64,000 nucleotides of DNA, taken from positions 1-64,000 of the forward strand of contig JBBSEF010000007.1 in assembly GCA_038240015.1 (NCBI GenBank), written 5' to 3'. How positions within the stretch are numbered: position 1 is the first letter of the stretch; each line of letters begins with the position of its first letter. Shown in pieces: positions 50,497-59,230 of this stretch. The DNA comes from CAHJXF01 sp038240015 (GTDB lineage: Bacteria > Pseudomonadota > Gammaproteobacteria > Burkholderiales > Burkholderiaceae_D). The position numbers and the translations under genes were made by a program. The notes beneath the pieces are model-generated. The model worked only from the letters and a program-made list of their open reading frames with translations. It ran no database searches and was not told the DNA's origin.

Positions 50497-50526
50497 TTGG
50501 CACTCGATGCGCGAGAGTGCTAAAAT
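50497..50526 (+). promoter_or_regulatory. CIRCE operator overlapping the rpoH promoter
   Basis: TTGGCACTC (50497-50505), 9-bp spacer, GAGTGCTAA (50515-50523) matches the HrcA-binding CIRCE consensus TTAGCACTC-N9-GAGTGCTAA except for one base. The same bases form the promoter: TTGGCA as -35 (50497-50502), 18-bp spacer and TAAAAT as -10 (50521-50526). HrcA binding would therefore block RNA polymerase and link rpoH expression to chaperone availability. Confidence 0.88.
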
Positions 50527-50549
50527 GCGTCGTGACGAAAGGAAATCAG

Positions 50550-51479
50550 ATGACTGATTTGGCAATGACGAAAGACTGGGGGTTTGAGCGTCCCGCAAAC
50601 GGTGGCGCTGCTCGACTCATGCTCGCAGTGGCGAATCCCGGTGCGATGGGTACGATCGACTCTTATATTCAAGCGGTGAACAAGCTTCCGATGCTTTCGG
50701 CGGAAGAAGAACATGAATACGCGGTACGTCTTCGCGATAACGAAGATCTGGAGGCTGCGCGTCGCCTGGTGCTTTCACATTTGCGTTTGGTTGTGTCGAT
50801 CGCGCGGGGCTACCTCGGCTATGGGCTGCCGCATAGCGACCTCATCCAGGAAGGCAATATCGGTTTGATGAAAGCGGTCAAGCGCTTCGATCCGACACGC
50901 GGCGTTCGACTCGTGTCGTTTGCGATGCATTGGGTCAGGGCTGAAATGCACGAGTACATCCTGAAGAATTGGAGACTCGTCAAGGTCGCGACCACGAAGG
51001 CGCAGCGCAAATTGTTCTTCAACCTGCGCTCGCACAAGTCCGGTATTCAGACGTTCACGCCCGCCGAGGTCGACGCATTGGCGAAAAAATTGAACGTCAA
51101 GCGCGAAGAAGTGATTGAGATGGAGACGCGCCTTTCAGGTGGCGACATCGCGCTCGAGGGCCAGGTCGATGACGGCGAAGAGTCGTTTGCACCGATCGCC
51201 TATCTCAAGGACGAGAACAACGAGCCCACGCGCGTGCTGGAGGCGAAGCGTCGCGATCGCATGCATACCGCCGGTATTGCCGCGGCGCTCGACAAGCTCG
51301 ATCCACGGAGCCGTCGCATCGTAGAAGCGCGCTGGCTCGCAGAGGATGCCGATGGGGCCGTCGGCAGCGCAACGCTTCATGATCTTGCCGACGAATTCGG
51401 TGTGTCTGCCGAGCGCATACGGCAAATCGAAGTGGCAGCTATGAAGAAAATGAAAACTGCACTGGCGGCATTCCAATAA
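50550..51479 (+). CDS. rpoH: RNA polymerase heat-shock sigma factor (sigma-32)
   Basis: ATG 50550 after AAAGGAAAT gives 309 residues. Conserved regions are LSHLRLVVSIARGYLGYGLP (region 2.1), HSDLIQEGNIGLMKAVKRFD (2.2), SFAMHWVRAEMHEYILKNWR (2.3-2.4), the RpoH box QRKLFFNLR, and region 4.2 (HDLADEFGVSAERIRQIEVA). It directs transcription of heat-shock genes. An in-frame upstream start would add 11 residues overlapping the promoter. A terminator follows. Confidence 0.98.
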   Translation: MTDLAMTKDWGFERPANGGAARLMLAVANPGAMGTIDSYIQAVNKLPMLSAEEEHEYAVRLRDNEDLEAARRLVLSHLRLVVSIARGYLGYGLPHSDLIQEGNIGLMKAVKRFDPTRGVRLVSFAMHWVRAEMHEYILKNWRLVKVATTKAQRKLFFNLRSHKSGIQTFTPAEVDALAKKLNVKREEVIEMETRLSGGDIALEGQVDDGEESFAPIAYLKDENNEPTRVLEAKRRDRMHTAGIAAALDKLDPRSRRIVEARWLAEDADGAVGSATLHDLADEFGVSAERIRQIEVAAMKKMKTALAAFQ

Positions 51480-51506
51480 CGCCTGCGAGCGGCGGTGCTC
51501 GACCAG

Positions 51507-51531
51507 CCCTCGTGCGAGCGAGGGATTTTTT
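51507..51531. terminator. Intrinsic terminator between rpoH and lysA
   Basis: CCCTCG (51507-51512), loop TGCGAG, CGAGGG (51519-51524), then ATTTTTTT on the plus strand. It ends rpoH transcription; the convergent lysA stop is at 51531. Confidence 0.85.
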
Positions 51532-52859
51532 TATGTGCCGCGTAGTACAACGGCGTGCTCGCCTGCGTAGAGTGACGCAATCGACTCGCGCTCGCGTATC
51601 ACGTGGACGTCGTCGCCATCAACGAGCAATTCGATTGCTCTTGGCCTTGTGTTGTAGTTCGACGCCATCGTCATCGCATAGGCGCCTGCGGACAGGAACG
51701 CTACAAGATCTCCCTCAGCGAGTTTGAGTTTGCGGGCGCGGGCGAGCCAATCGCCGGATTCGCAGATCGGACCGACCAGGTCCCATACCGCTTCGGGCGC
51801 GTCCGATGTCTCGACAATCGGCACGACCTCATGCCACGCGTCATAGAGCGCGGGACGAATCAAATCATTCATCGCCGCATCGACGATTGCAAAATTTTTC
51901 GTTGCGCCCGGTTTCAACACCTCGACGGCGGTCATGAGTATCCCTGCCTTGCCGACCAGCGACCGGCCCGGCTCGAACATCAGCGCGATGGACTTGCCGC
52001 TGTGCCGGGCTTCGCGCCATGCGTTGATACGGGTGAATACGCGAGCGAGATAGTCGGCGGGCGCCGGTGGCATTGCGCCTGCCGATTCATTTCCGTAGCG
52101 GATGCCGAGCCCGCCGCCCAGATCGATATGTTCGATTTTGATTCCGTCTTCATCGAGCAGGTCGACGAGTTCGATCAGACGGTCGAGTGCCGCAAGCAGC
52201 GGCGCGTCGTCGAGCAGTTGCGAGCCGATGTGGCAATCGATACCGATCACCTCGAGATGCGGCAAGCGCATCGCTTCACGATAGGCCGCGCGCGCGTCGC
52301 GATGGGCGATCCCGAATTTGTTCTCGGCGAGACCGGTCGAGATATAGGGATGGGTCCTGGCGTCGACATCGGGATTCACGCGCAGCGAAATGCGCGCGAC
52401 GCATCCGGCTTCACCGGCGATCGCGGAGAGACGACGCAGCTCTGAGAGGGACTCGACGTTGAAGCAGTGAATTTCCGCAGCCAAGGCCGCGCGAATTTCC
52501 GCACTCGATTTACCGACGCCCGAAAAAATGACCTTGCCGGGATCAGCGCCTGCCGCGATCACGCGCGCCAGCTCGCCGCCCGAAACGATATCGAAGCCGG
52601 CGCCGAGGGACGCGAACAGATTCAGGATGGCGAGATTCGAATTGACCTTGACCGCGTAACACACCAGCGCGCCGCCGCGCGTGGCATACGCCGCAGCGCT
52701 GTGCGCGTACGCGGCATATGCATCGAGCAACGCGGCCTTCGAATACACATACGCAGGCGTGCCGAAGCGCTCGGCAAGCGCGTCGAGCGCAACACGCTCG
52801 ACATGCAACCGACCGCCGCGATATTCAAAATGCGGCGCGATATCCGGCGGCATTTTCAT
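51531..52859 (-). CDS. lysA: Diaminopimelate decarboxylase
   Basis: The 442-residue PLP enzyme begins with PHFEYRGGRLHVERVALDAL, has the PLP-lysine motif LVCYAVKVNSNLAI, the SGVGKSSAEIRAAL loop, VIGIDCHIGSQL, HIDLGGGLGIRY and the substrate-binding CESGDWLARAR. It makes L-lysine from meso-diaminopimelate. The start overlaps lptM by 4 bp, the usual betaproteobacterial pair. Confidence 0.97.
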   Translation of the reverse strand: MKMPPDIAPHFEYRGGRLHVERVALDALAERFGTPAYVYSKAALLDAYAAYAHSAAAYATRGGALVCYAVKVNSNLAILNLFASLGAGFDIVSGGELARVIAAGADPGKVIFSGVGKSSAEIRAALAAEIHCFNVESLSELRRLSAIAGEAGCVARISLRVNPDVDARTHPYISTGLAENKFGIAHRDARAAYREAMRLPHLEVIGIDCHIGSQLLDDAPLLAALDRLIELVDLLDEDGIKIEHIDLGGGLGIRYGNESAGAMPPAPADYLARVFTRINAWREARHSGKSIALMFEPGRSLVGKAGILMTAVEVLKPGATKNFAIVDAAMNDLIRPALYDAWHEVVPIVETSDAPEAVWDLVGPICESGDWLARARKLKLAEGDLVAFLSAGAYAMTMASNYNTRPRAIELLVDGDDVHVIRERESIASLYAGEHAVVLRGT

Positions 52860-53017
52860 TTACGCTTGTCGGGATTGTCTTTGTCGGGCAGGTACAGCGG
52901 TCCACGCTGACCACAACCCGCAACGCCCACGGCAACCACGGCGACGAGCATCGCTACAATGCCCAGACGCAAAATCCGATTCGGCACAATGTGGTTCGGC
53001 GTCATCGGGCGCGACAT
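52856..53017 (-). CDS. lptM: LPS translocon maturation lipoprotein LptM-like
   Basis: ATG 53017 gives 53 residues (ATG 53005 would give 49). A hydrophobic signal (LGIVAMLVAVVAVG) leads to the lipobox VAGCGQRGPLYLPDKDN, the conserved CGQKGPLYLP motif of LptM/LppL. LptM assists disulfide maturation of the LptD-LptE outer-membrane LPS translocon. It overlaps lysA (ATGA) and is divergent from cyaY. Confidence 0.85.
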   Translation of the reverse strand: MSRPMTPNHIVPNRILRLGIVAMLVAVVAVGVAGCGQRGPLYLPDKDNPDKRK

Positions 53018-53053
53018 TATGTTGTTGATTTCAAAAACGGGTCGGAGTCTAGC

Positions 53054-53395
53054 ATGGGCAATCACGAGCACCGCATGACGTTTGCCGATCGCGTCGACGC
53101 GTGTTTATCTTCCTTTGAAACTTCGATCGATCGTCTATCCGACGAGTTCGATATCGATGTATTGCGCGCGGGCAATGTATTGACGTTGGCATTCGACAAC
53201 CAGCATCGCATCATCGTCAACAGCCAGGAAGCGGCGAAGGAAATCTGGGTCGCAGCACGCTCGGGCGGCTTTCATTTTCGCTGGGATGACGCGACGAACC
53301 AATGGAACGACACACGCTCAGGCGATGACCTGCGCGATGCATTGGCGCGGCTGATCGAAATCGAGACTGGCGTTGCCCCCAAGCTTCAACTCTAG
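53054..53395 (+). CDS. cyaY: Iron donor protein CyaY (frataxin)
   Basis: ATG 53054 gives 113 residues with an acidic first helix (DRVDACLSSFETSIDRLSDE), RIIVNSQEAAKEIWVAARSG and GGFHFRWDDATNQWNDTRSG, all frataxin features. It modulates iron-sulfur cluster assembly. It is divergent from lptM and convergent with mrcA, the usual arrangement. Confidence 0.95.
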   Translation: MGNHEHRMTFADRVDACLSSFETSIDRLSDEFDIDVLRAGNVLTLAFDNQHRIIVNSQEAAKEIWVAARSGGFHFRWDDATNQWNDTRSGDDLRDALARLIEIETGVAPKLQL

Positions 53396-53414
53396 AGAAA
53401 TCGCATCGAGAACA

Positions 53415-55901
53415 TCAAGCACCGAAGGGCTTGTCGCGCGGGTCCTGGTAAACCGGACGCTCGGGACGAGGAGCGACCGGCAGCAGCGGCGGCTCTTCAC
53501 TGCTCGGTGTCACATGAATCGGTGGGCCATTGGGTAAGGTCGATGGCGTCCCTTCAGACGATGCGGGCGCGGGATCCTCGAGACCCAACGACGGAACGCC
53601 CTGTCCCGGTTGATTCTCGACGTAAAAAACCTCGCCGTTCACGGTGACGATGCCGGGAGGAACGAGCCGCTCTTTCTCGGGCACGCCCTTCAACGCCTTG
53701 CTCATATAGCCCAGCCAGATCGGCAACGCCAACCCGCCTCCGGTTTCACGGTCACCGAGCGACCTCGGCTGATCGAAGCCGATCCACGCAATGCCTGCAA
53801 GATTGTCATTGCTGTAGCCCGCAAACCATGCATCGTGCGAATCGTTGGTGGTGCCGGTCTTGCCTGCGAGGTCGGTTCGTTTCAACACCGCCGTGATGCG
53901 AGCGGCCGTGCCGAATTTCGCGACGCTGCGAAGAAGGCTGTCGGTGATGAACGCGTTGCGGGCATCGATCACGCGATTGGCTTCATCGCCTGCCACGAGT
54001 TTCTCCACCCGCGCAAGATCATGGCCGGAGGCATCGACGATGCGCGTGATGAAGAAAGGATTGATCTTGTATCCGCCGTTCGCAAAGACCGAATAAGCGC
54101 CGATCATTTCCCACGGCGTGACCGAGCCCGCGCCCAGCGCCATCGTGAGATAGGCCGGATGCTTCTCGGGCTCGAAACCAAAACGCGCCAGCGTGCTTTG
54201 CGCGTACTTGGGTCCGATCGACTGAAGCAGGCGAATCGAAACCATGTTCTTCGATTTGGCAAGCGCTTGCCGCATCGACATCGGACCTTCGAACTTGCCA
54301 TCGTAGTTCTTCGGGTCCCACGCTTGACTTCCCGTGGTACCGGCATCGATATGGACGGGCGCGTCGTTGATGATGGTCGCGGGTGTGAACCCGCGTTCGA
54401 GCGCCGCTGAATAGATGAAGGGTTTGAAGCTCGAACCAGGCTGCCGCCACGCTTGCGTGACGTGGTTGAACTTGTTGCGGTTGTAATCGAAGCCGCCGAC
54501 CAATGCGTGGATCGCTCCGTCCTTCACGCTCGACGCGATGAAGGCGGCTTGCACCGTCGGCATCTGGATGATCTCCCAGGCGCCCTTGGCATTCTTGATC
54601 ACTCGGATGATGGCCCCGCGACGAATCCGTTTGGATTGCGGCGCTTTATCCGAGAGCCCCGCAGCCGCGAACTTCAGGCCGTCGCCGGTGATGTCGATGG
54701 TCTCATCGACGCGTGCAGCGCGAACGTGTTTGATGCTCGCCTCGAGAACCACCGCGGACAGAATGTCATCGCTGTCGGGATACTCGAGCAGGTTGTCCTC
54801 GATCGCCTGACTCAGGTCTTCCGCATTCGCCGGTGCATTCGCCCCTTCAGGCAATTCGACAAATGCTTCAGGTCCGTTGTAGCCGTGGCGGCGCTCGTAG
54901 TCGAGCACGCCCGCACGCAGCGATTGATACGCAACGTTCTGTTCGCCCGAGATCAGGGTCGTATGGACGCTCAGGCCTCGCGTGTAGGTCTCGTCTCGAA
55001 ACTGTTCATAGGCGACCTGACGCGCCATTTCGGCGACGTATTCAGCGTGAACCGCAAAGCCTTCGCTTTCGAACTTGACCGCGGGGTGTTGCACGCGCGC
55101 CTTGTCGAAAGCGGCCTCGTCGATGTATCCGAGTTGCCGCATCCGATCGAGCACATAGAGCTGGCGTTCGCCGGCGCGCTTGGGATTCACTACCGGATTT
55201 GCAGTCGACGGCGCCTTCGGAAGGCCTGCCAGCATCGCCGCTTCGGCCAGCGTCACGTCCGCGATCGACTTGCCGAAGTAGGTACGCTCGGCTGAAGCAA
55301 ATCCATAGGCGCGCTGACCGAGATAAATCTGATTGATGTAGACCTCGAGAATCTGATCCTTCGAAAGATTCGCCTCGATCTTGAACGCAAGCAATGCTTC
55401 GTAGAACTTGCGGATATAACTCTGCTCGCTGGAGAGAAAGAAGTTGCGCGCGATCTGCTGCGTGATGGTCGACGCGCCCTGACGTCGCCCGCGCCCGAAA
55501 AAACTTCCATGAACAAGATTGTTCGTGCCCGCGCGAAGCACACCGAGGTAGTCGATCCCCCTGTGCTGATAGAAGCGCTCATCCTCCGCCGCGAGAATCG
55601 CCTGCTTCATGATCGCCGGCACTTCGTTGATCGAAACGATTGCCCGGCGTTCCTCTCCGAATTCGCCGATCAATACGCCATCGGCCGTATAAACCCGCAG
55701 AGGAATCTTGGGACGGTAGTCGGTGAGAGATTCAATCGACGGGAGGTTGCGATACGCAAGCGCCGTCGCAATCAACGCGACGAAGAAAAGACTGGCAAGA
55801 CCGGCCGCGACGATCCCGACGGTTGAACCCAGGATGCGCCAGACAGGATGCCGGAATTGCGATGGATTCGTCGAAGCGGGCGGAACGTGAGGACTTGGCA
55901 T
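53415..55901 (-). CDS. mrcA: Penicillin-binding protein 1A
   Basis: The 828-residue bifunctional enzyme has a membrane anchor (residues 28-50), a GT51 glycosyltransferase domain with catalytic Glu in AAEDERFYQHRGID (E106) and RRQGASTITQQIARNFFLSS, and a transpeptidase domain with S490 in PGSSFKPFIYSAAL, then SKN and KTGTTNDSHDAWFAGYS. A Pro-rich C-terminus ends the protein. It polymerises and cross-links peptidoglycan. It is divergent from pilM, a standard arrangement. Confidence 0.97.
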   Translation of the reverse strand: MPSPHVPPASTNPSQFRHPVWRILGSTVGIVAAGLASLFFVALIATALAYRNLPSIESLTDYRPKIPLRVYTADGVLIGEFGEERRAIVSINEVPAIMKQAILAAEDERFYQHRGIDYLGVLRAGTNNLVHGSFFGRGRRQGASTITQQIARNFFLSSEQSYIRKFYEALLAFKIEANLSKDQILEVYINQIYLGQRAYGFASAERTYFGKSIADVTLAEAAMLAGLPKAPSTANPVVNPKRAGERQLYVLDRMRQLGYIDEAAFDKARVQHPAVKFESEGFAVHAEYVAEMARQVAYEQFRDETYTRGLSVHTTLISGEQNVAYQSLRAGVLDYERRHGYNGPEAFVELPEGANAPANAEDLSQAIEDNLLEYPDSDDILSAVVLEASIKHVRAARVDETIDITGDGLKFAAAGLSDKAPQSKRIRRGAIIRVIKNAKGAWEIIQMPTVQAAFIASSVKDGAIHALVGGFDYNRNKFNHVTQAWRQPGSSFKPFIYSAALERGFTPATIINDAPVHIDAGTTGSQAWDPKNYDGKFEGPMSMRQALAKSKNMVSIRLLQSIGPKYAQSTLARFGFEPEKHPAYLTMALGAGSVTPWEMIGAYSVFANGGYKINPFFITRIVDASGHDLARVEKLVAGDEANRVIDARNAFITDSLLRSVAKFGTAARITAVLKRTDLAGKTGTTNDSHDAWFAGYSNDNLAGIAWIGFDQPRSLGDRETGGGLALPIWLGYMSKALKGVPEKERLVPPGIVTVNGEVFYVENQPGQGVPSLGLEDPAPASSEGTPSTLPNGPPIHVTPSSEEPPLLPVAPRPERPVYQDPRDKPFGA

Positions 55902-56333
55902 GCCGAAAAAAGAGGAGGGGCCGCATACGCTCTTGCTCTGTGAAGCCGAGCGCGACAGAGCCGTCGATTATAGTCGCGCGCCTGATGCTTCGTGATGGCC
56001 GCCCGCCGCTGCGAGTTCCGACGACCGCTATCGAATGGCCGCCCATTTTCAATTGCGCGGAGCAAAAGACTAGATTGAATTGCACACATCAAAAACACGA
56101 TTTCATAAGCCGTTCAAATGATTTACACGACCAGGCATCGGATCGCCGCCGCGTTTTGTTGTTTTTGCAGCGGGCTGCCCATTGGAATCCTTTACAGCGT
56201 CGAATCACTGTTGCTAGGATTTGATTCTCAATCGAGCAATATCCGCTAAACCCTCGAAAATAAAGATTTTTCTAGAGATTTTCATTCGTGATACTAAGAA
56301 TTTCGCTTAGGCGATTTAGAAGGGGGATCCGCT
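55902..56333. other. 432-bp divergent gap between mrcA and pilM
   Basis: No gene is supported here. On the minus strand a TATAAT at 55972-55967 (about 66 bp before mrcA) is a likely -10 for mrcA; the matching -35 is poor. The half near pilM is markedly AT-rich (56,050-56,330) and should hold the pilM promoter, but no convincing -35/-10 pair was found; a GAAGGGGG ribosome binding site lies just before the pilM TTG. Confidence 0.6.
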
Positions 56334-57413
56334 TTGGCGTTTGATTTCAACGCCCTCTTTTCATCCAAGAATCCGCCGCTGATCGGGCTCGATCTGAGTT
56401 CGTCCAGCGTCAAGCTCGTCGAGCTCGGCGGATCGGAAGAGAGTGGTTTTCGCCTCGAGCGTTATGCCATCGAGTCGCTGCCCAAAGGCGCGATTGCCGA
56501 TGGAAATATCGAGAATATCGAAGCGGTCTCCGAAGCCGTCAAACGTGCGGTTCGCAAGAGCGGCACGCGCGCACGCCATGTTGCCCTCGCACTGCCGAGT
56601 GCCGCGGTCATCACGAAAAAGATCATTCTGCCCGGAGGCCTGTCGGAAGAGGCGCTCGAGGTTCAGGTCGAGAGCGAGGCCAACCAATACATTCCGTTTG
56701 CGCTCGATGAAGTCAGTCTCGATTTCAGCGTCATCGGTCCCGCACCGAATGCGCCTGAAGACATCGAACTGCTGCTCGCGGCTTCGCGCAAGGAAAAAGT
56801 CGAAGACCGCGTCGCCGTCGCGCAGGCCGCCGGTCTCAAGCCCGCCATCATGGACATCGAGGCGCACGCCACGCGAGCGACCGCGGACCGTGTCATTCGG
56901 CTGATGCCCAATGAAGGCGAAGGTCAGATCATCGCGCTGTTTTTGATCGGCGCGTCCACCACCACGATCTCGGTCACGCTCAACAATCAGTCGATCTATG
57001 AGCGCGAGCAGGCGTTCGGCGGCAATCAACTCACCCAGGACATCGCGCGTGCCTATGGACTTTCAGCCGAAGAGGCCGAGGCCAAGAAGAAGGCCAACGA
57101 TCTTCCCGAGACTTACGAAAGAGACCTGCTGCAGCCGTTCGCCGACAACATCGCCCTCGAGGTTACGCGCGCGTTGCAGTTCTTCTTCACGTCGACTCCC
57201 TATAGCCGCGTCGATCACATTCTTCTGGCCGGGGGTTGTGCCGTCATCCCCGGACTGGTGGATGTCGTCGGGACGCGCACGCAAGCCGTCACATCGATCC
57301 TCAATCCGTTCAAGGGAATGGAACTCGGCCCCGGTATTCGCGACAAGCAGGCGCGGCTCGATTCGCCTTCGCTGGTGATCGCCACGGGCCTGGCCATGCG
57401 GAGGTCGGGCTGA
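56334..57413 (+). CDS. pilM: Type IV pilus assembly ATPase-like protein PilM
   Basis: A TTG start gives 359 residues with the actin-like fold: IGLDLSSSSVKLVELGGSEE at the N-terminus, MDIEAHATRATADRVIRLMP, and ILLAGGCAVIPGLVDVVGTR near the end. PilM is cytoplasmic and binds the PilN N-terminus to build the pilus alignment complex. pilN starts at the last base of its stop codon. Confidence 0.96.
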   Translation: MAFDFNALFSSKNPPLIGLDLSSSSVKLVELGGSEESGFRLERYAIESLPKGAIADGNIENIEAVSEAVKRAVRKSGTRARHVALALPSAAVITKKIILPGGLSEEALEVQVESEANQYIPFALDEVSLDFSVIGPAPNAPEDIELLLAASRKEKVEDRVAVAQAAGLKPAIMDIEAHATRATADRVIRLMPNEGEGQIIALFLIGASTTTISVTLNNQSIYEREQAFGGNQLTQDIARAYGLSAEEAEAKKKANDLPETYERDLLQPFADNIALEVTRALQFFFTSTPYSRVDHILLAGGCAVIPGLVDVVGTRTQAVTSILNPFKGMELGPGIRDKQARLDSPSLVIATGLAMRRSG

Positions 57414-58039
57414 TGGTTCGCATCAACCTGCTGCCGCACCGTGCCGAGAAGCGTGCGCAACGTCGTCGTGATTTCTATGTGCTCGTCGCGTTGGCGTTCG
57501 GCGCGGCGGTGGTCATCGTGATCGCGGTCGCCTTCGTGATCAATACGTACATCGGTGTACAAAATGATCGCAACGAGTTCATCAAGGCCGAGAACAAGAA
57601 GCTCGACGAACAGATCAAGGAAATCGCATCGCTGCGCCAGGATCTCGAAGCGCTCAAGGCGCGGCAGCAGGCGGTCGAAGACCTGCAGGCCGATCGCAAT
57701 CTTCCGGTGCACCTGCTCGATGAATTGGTCAAGCAGGTCCCCGAGGGGGTCTACATGCAAAGCCTGCGGCAGGACAATCTCAAAGTCGCGCTGACCGGCT
57801 TCGCGCAATCCAACGAGCGCGTTTCAGAACTGCTTCGTCATCTGAGCAATAACTCGACATGGGTCGGATCGCCCGAACTCGTCGAGATCAAGGCTGCGCC
57901 GGTCGGGCGCGACAACAAGCGTTTGTTCCAGTTCACGGTCAACGTGACGATCAATCGTCCGCGGGACGCAAAGACCCCGGCCATTCCGGTACGTGCCGGT
58001 GCGCCCGCCCCAGTGGCAAAACCGGCGGCCAAACCGTGA
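57413..58039 (+). CDS. pilN: Type IV pilus assembly protein PilN
   Basis: ATG 57413 gives 208 residues beginning with the PilM-binding motif MVRINLLPHRAEKRAQRRRD, then one membrane segment (VLVALAFGAAVVIVIAVAFV) and a periplasmic coiled-coil/ferredoxin-like domain. It links PilM with PilO at the inner membrane. The C-terminus is Pro/Ala-rich. It overlaps the pilM stop. Confidence 0.95.
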   Translation: MVRINLLPHRAEKRAQRRRDFYVLVALAFGAAVVIVIAVAFVINTYIGVQNDRNEFIKAENKKLDEQIKEIASLRQDLEALKARQQAVEDLQADRNLPVHLLDELVKQVPEGVYMQSLRQDNLKVALTGFAQSNERVSELLRHLSNNSTWVGSPELVEIKAAPVGRDNKRLFQFTVNVTINRPRDAKTPAIPVRAGAPAPVAKPAAKP

Positions 58040-58043
58040 ACGC

Positions 58044-58697
58044 ATGACCATGGCGGACATCAACTTCTCGCGCTATCTGGATCAATTCAGGAACCTCAAT
58101 ACGAGGGACGTCGGGACGTGGCCGATCGCGCCGCGCATCGCCGCGGTCGTTGCGATTGTCGTGGTTGTCATCATCGCCGGCTGGTACTTCTATTGGAGCG
58201 ATCAACTCGAGGAGCTGAAGAAAGGCGAGAACGACGAGGTGCAGCTCAAGACGCAATACAAAGACAAGCTGCAGCAGGCGATCAATCTCGAACCCCTGAA
58301 AAAGCAGAAGGACCTCGTGACCCAATACGTCGCGCGTCTCGAGAAGCAATTGCCGAGCAAGGCCGAAATGGACGCGCTTCTGTCCGACATCAACCAGGCC
58401 GGTATCGGGCGCGGCCTTCAGTTCGAATTGTTTCGACCGGGGCAGGTGACGGTTCGCGATTACTACGCGGAGCTGCCGATCAACGTTCGTCTGATCGGCA
58501 ACTATCACGACATCGCGGCCTTCACGAGCGACATCGCGAGTCTGCCGCGCATCGTGACGCTCAACAATCTGAGCATCGCGATGCCCGCGAATGCGAGCAC
58601 GCCGCTGACGCTTGAAGCGATCGCCAAGACGTTCCGCTATCTCGATCCCGAGGAAGTCGCGGCGCAGCGCAAGGCGGTCAAGGCGGTCGCAAAATGA
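58044..58697 (+). CDS. pilO: Type IV pilus assembly protein PilO
   Basis: The product (217 aa from ATG 58044; ATG 58050 is equally possible) has one membrane segment (IAAVVAIVVVVIIAGWYFYW), a coiled coil (QLEELKKGENDEVQLKTQYK) and a C-terminal ferredoxin-like domain with YYAELPINVRLIGNYHDIAA. PilO pairs with PilN in the periplasm. The end overlaps pilP by 4 bp. Confidence 0.95.
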   Translation: MTMADINFSRYLDQFRNLNTRDVGTWPIAPRIAAVVAIVVVVIIAGWYFYWSDQLEELKKGENDEVQLKTQYKDKLQQAINLEPLKKQKDLVTQYVARLEKQLPSKAEMDALLSDINQAGIGRGLQFELFRPGQVTVRDYYAELPINVRLIGNYHDIAAFTSDIASLPRIVTLNNLSIAMPANASTPLTLEAIAKTFRYLDPEEVAAQRKAVKAVAK

Positions 58698-59230
58698 TGA
58701 TGACGACAAGAACCCTCTTGCCCCTGGTGGTTGCGTGCCTTGCGCTCTCTGCGTGCGGAGGCTCGAATGACGAGCTTCGCCAATGGATGAGCGATGTGCG
58801 CAAAGAGATGCGCCCGGTGACCCCGAAGGTGAACGAGCCCAAGACTTTCGAGCCCTTCATCTACAGCGACCAGAACGAAATCGATCCCTTCGACCCGAGC
58901 AAGGTGGCCAATGCGCTCAAGGCGCTCTCCGCCAAGTCGACCAGCGGTCTCTCGCCCGATCTATCGCGCCGCAGAGAGCCGCTCGAAGCGTATCCGGTCG
59001 ACACGATCACGATGGTGGGCACGTTGCAGAGGCCCAATTTGCGTTACGCGCTATTGCGCGCGGACGGTGTGGTCTATCAAGCCAAGGTGGGCAACTACAT
59101 CGGGCAGAACTTCGGCCTGGTCACGCGCATCAACGAAAGCGAAGTCACCCTCAGGGAAGTCGTTCAGGATGCCGCAGGCGAGTGGGTCGAGCGCACGACG
59201 ACACTGCAATTGCAGGAGAACAAGAAATGA
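58694..59230 (+). CDS. pilP: Type IV pilus lipoprotein PilP
   Basis: The 178-residue product has a lipobox (CLALSACGGSND) at about residue 21, a flexible linker, and a C-terminal beta domain (TITMVGTLQRPNLRYALLRA, then VYQAKVGNYIGQNFGLVTRI). PilP connects the PilNO complex with the secretin PilQ. It overlaps both neighbours by 4 bp. Confidence 0.95.
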   Translation: MMMTTRTLLPLVVACLALSACGGSNDELRQWMSDVRKEMRPVTPKVNEPKTFEPFIYSDQNEIDPFDPSKVANALKALSAKSTSGLSPDLSRRREPLEAYPVDTITMVGTLQRPNLRYALLRADGVVYQAKVGNYIGQNFGLVTRINESEVTLREVVQDAAGEWVERTTTLQLQENKK

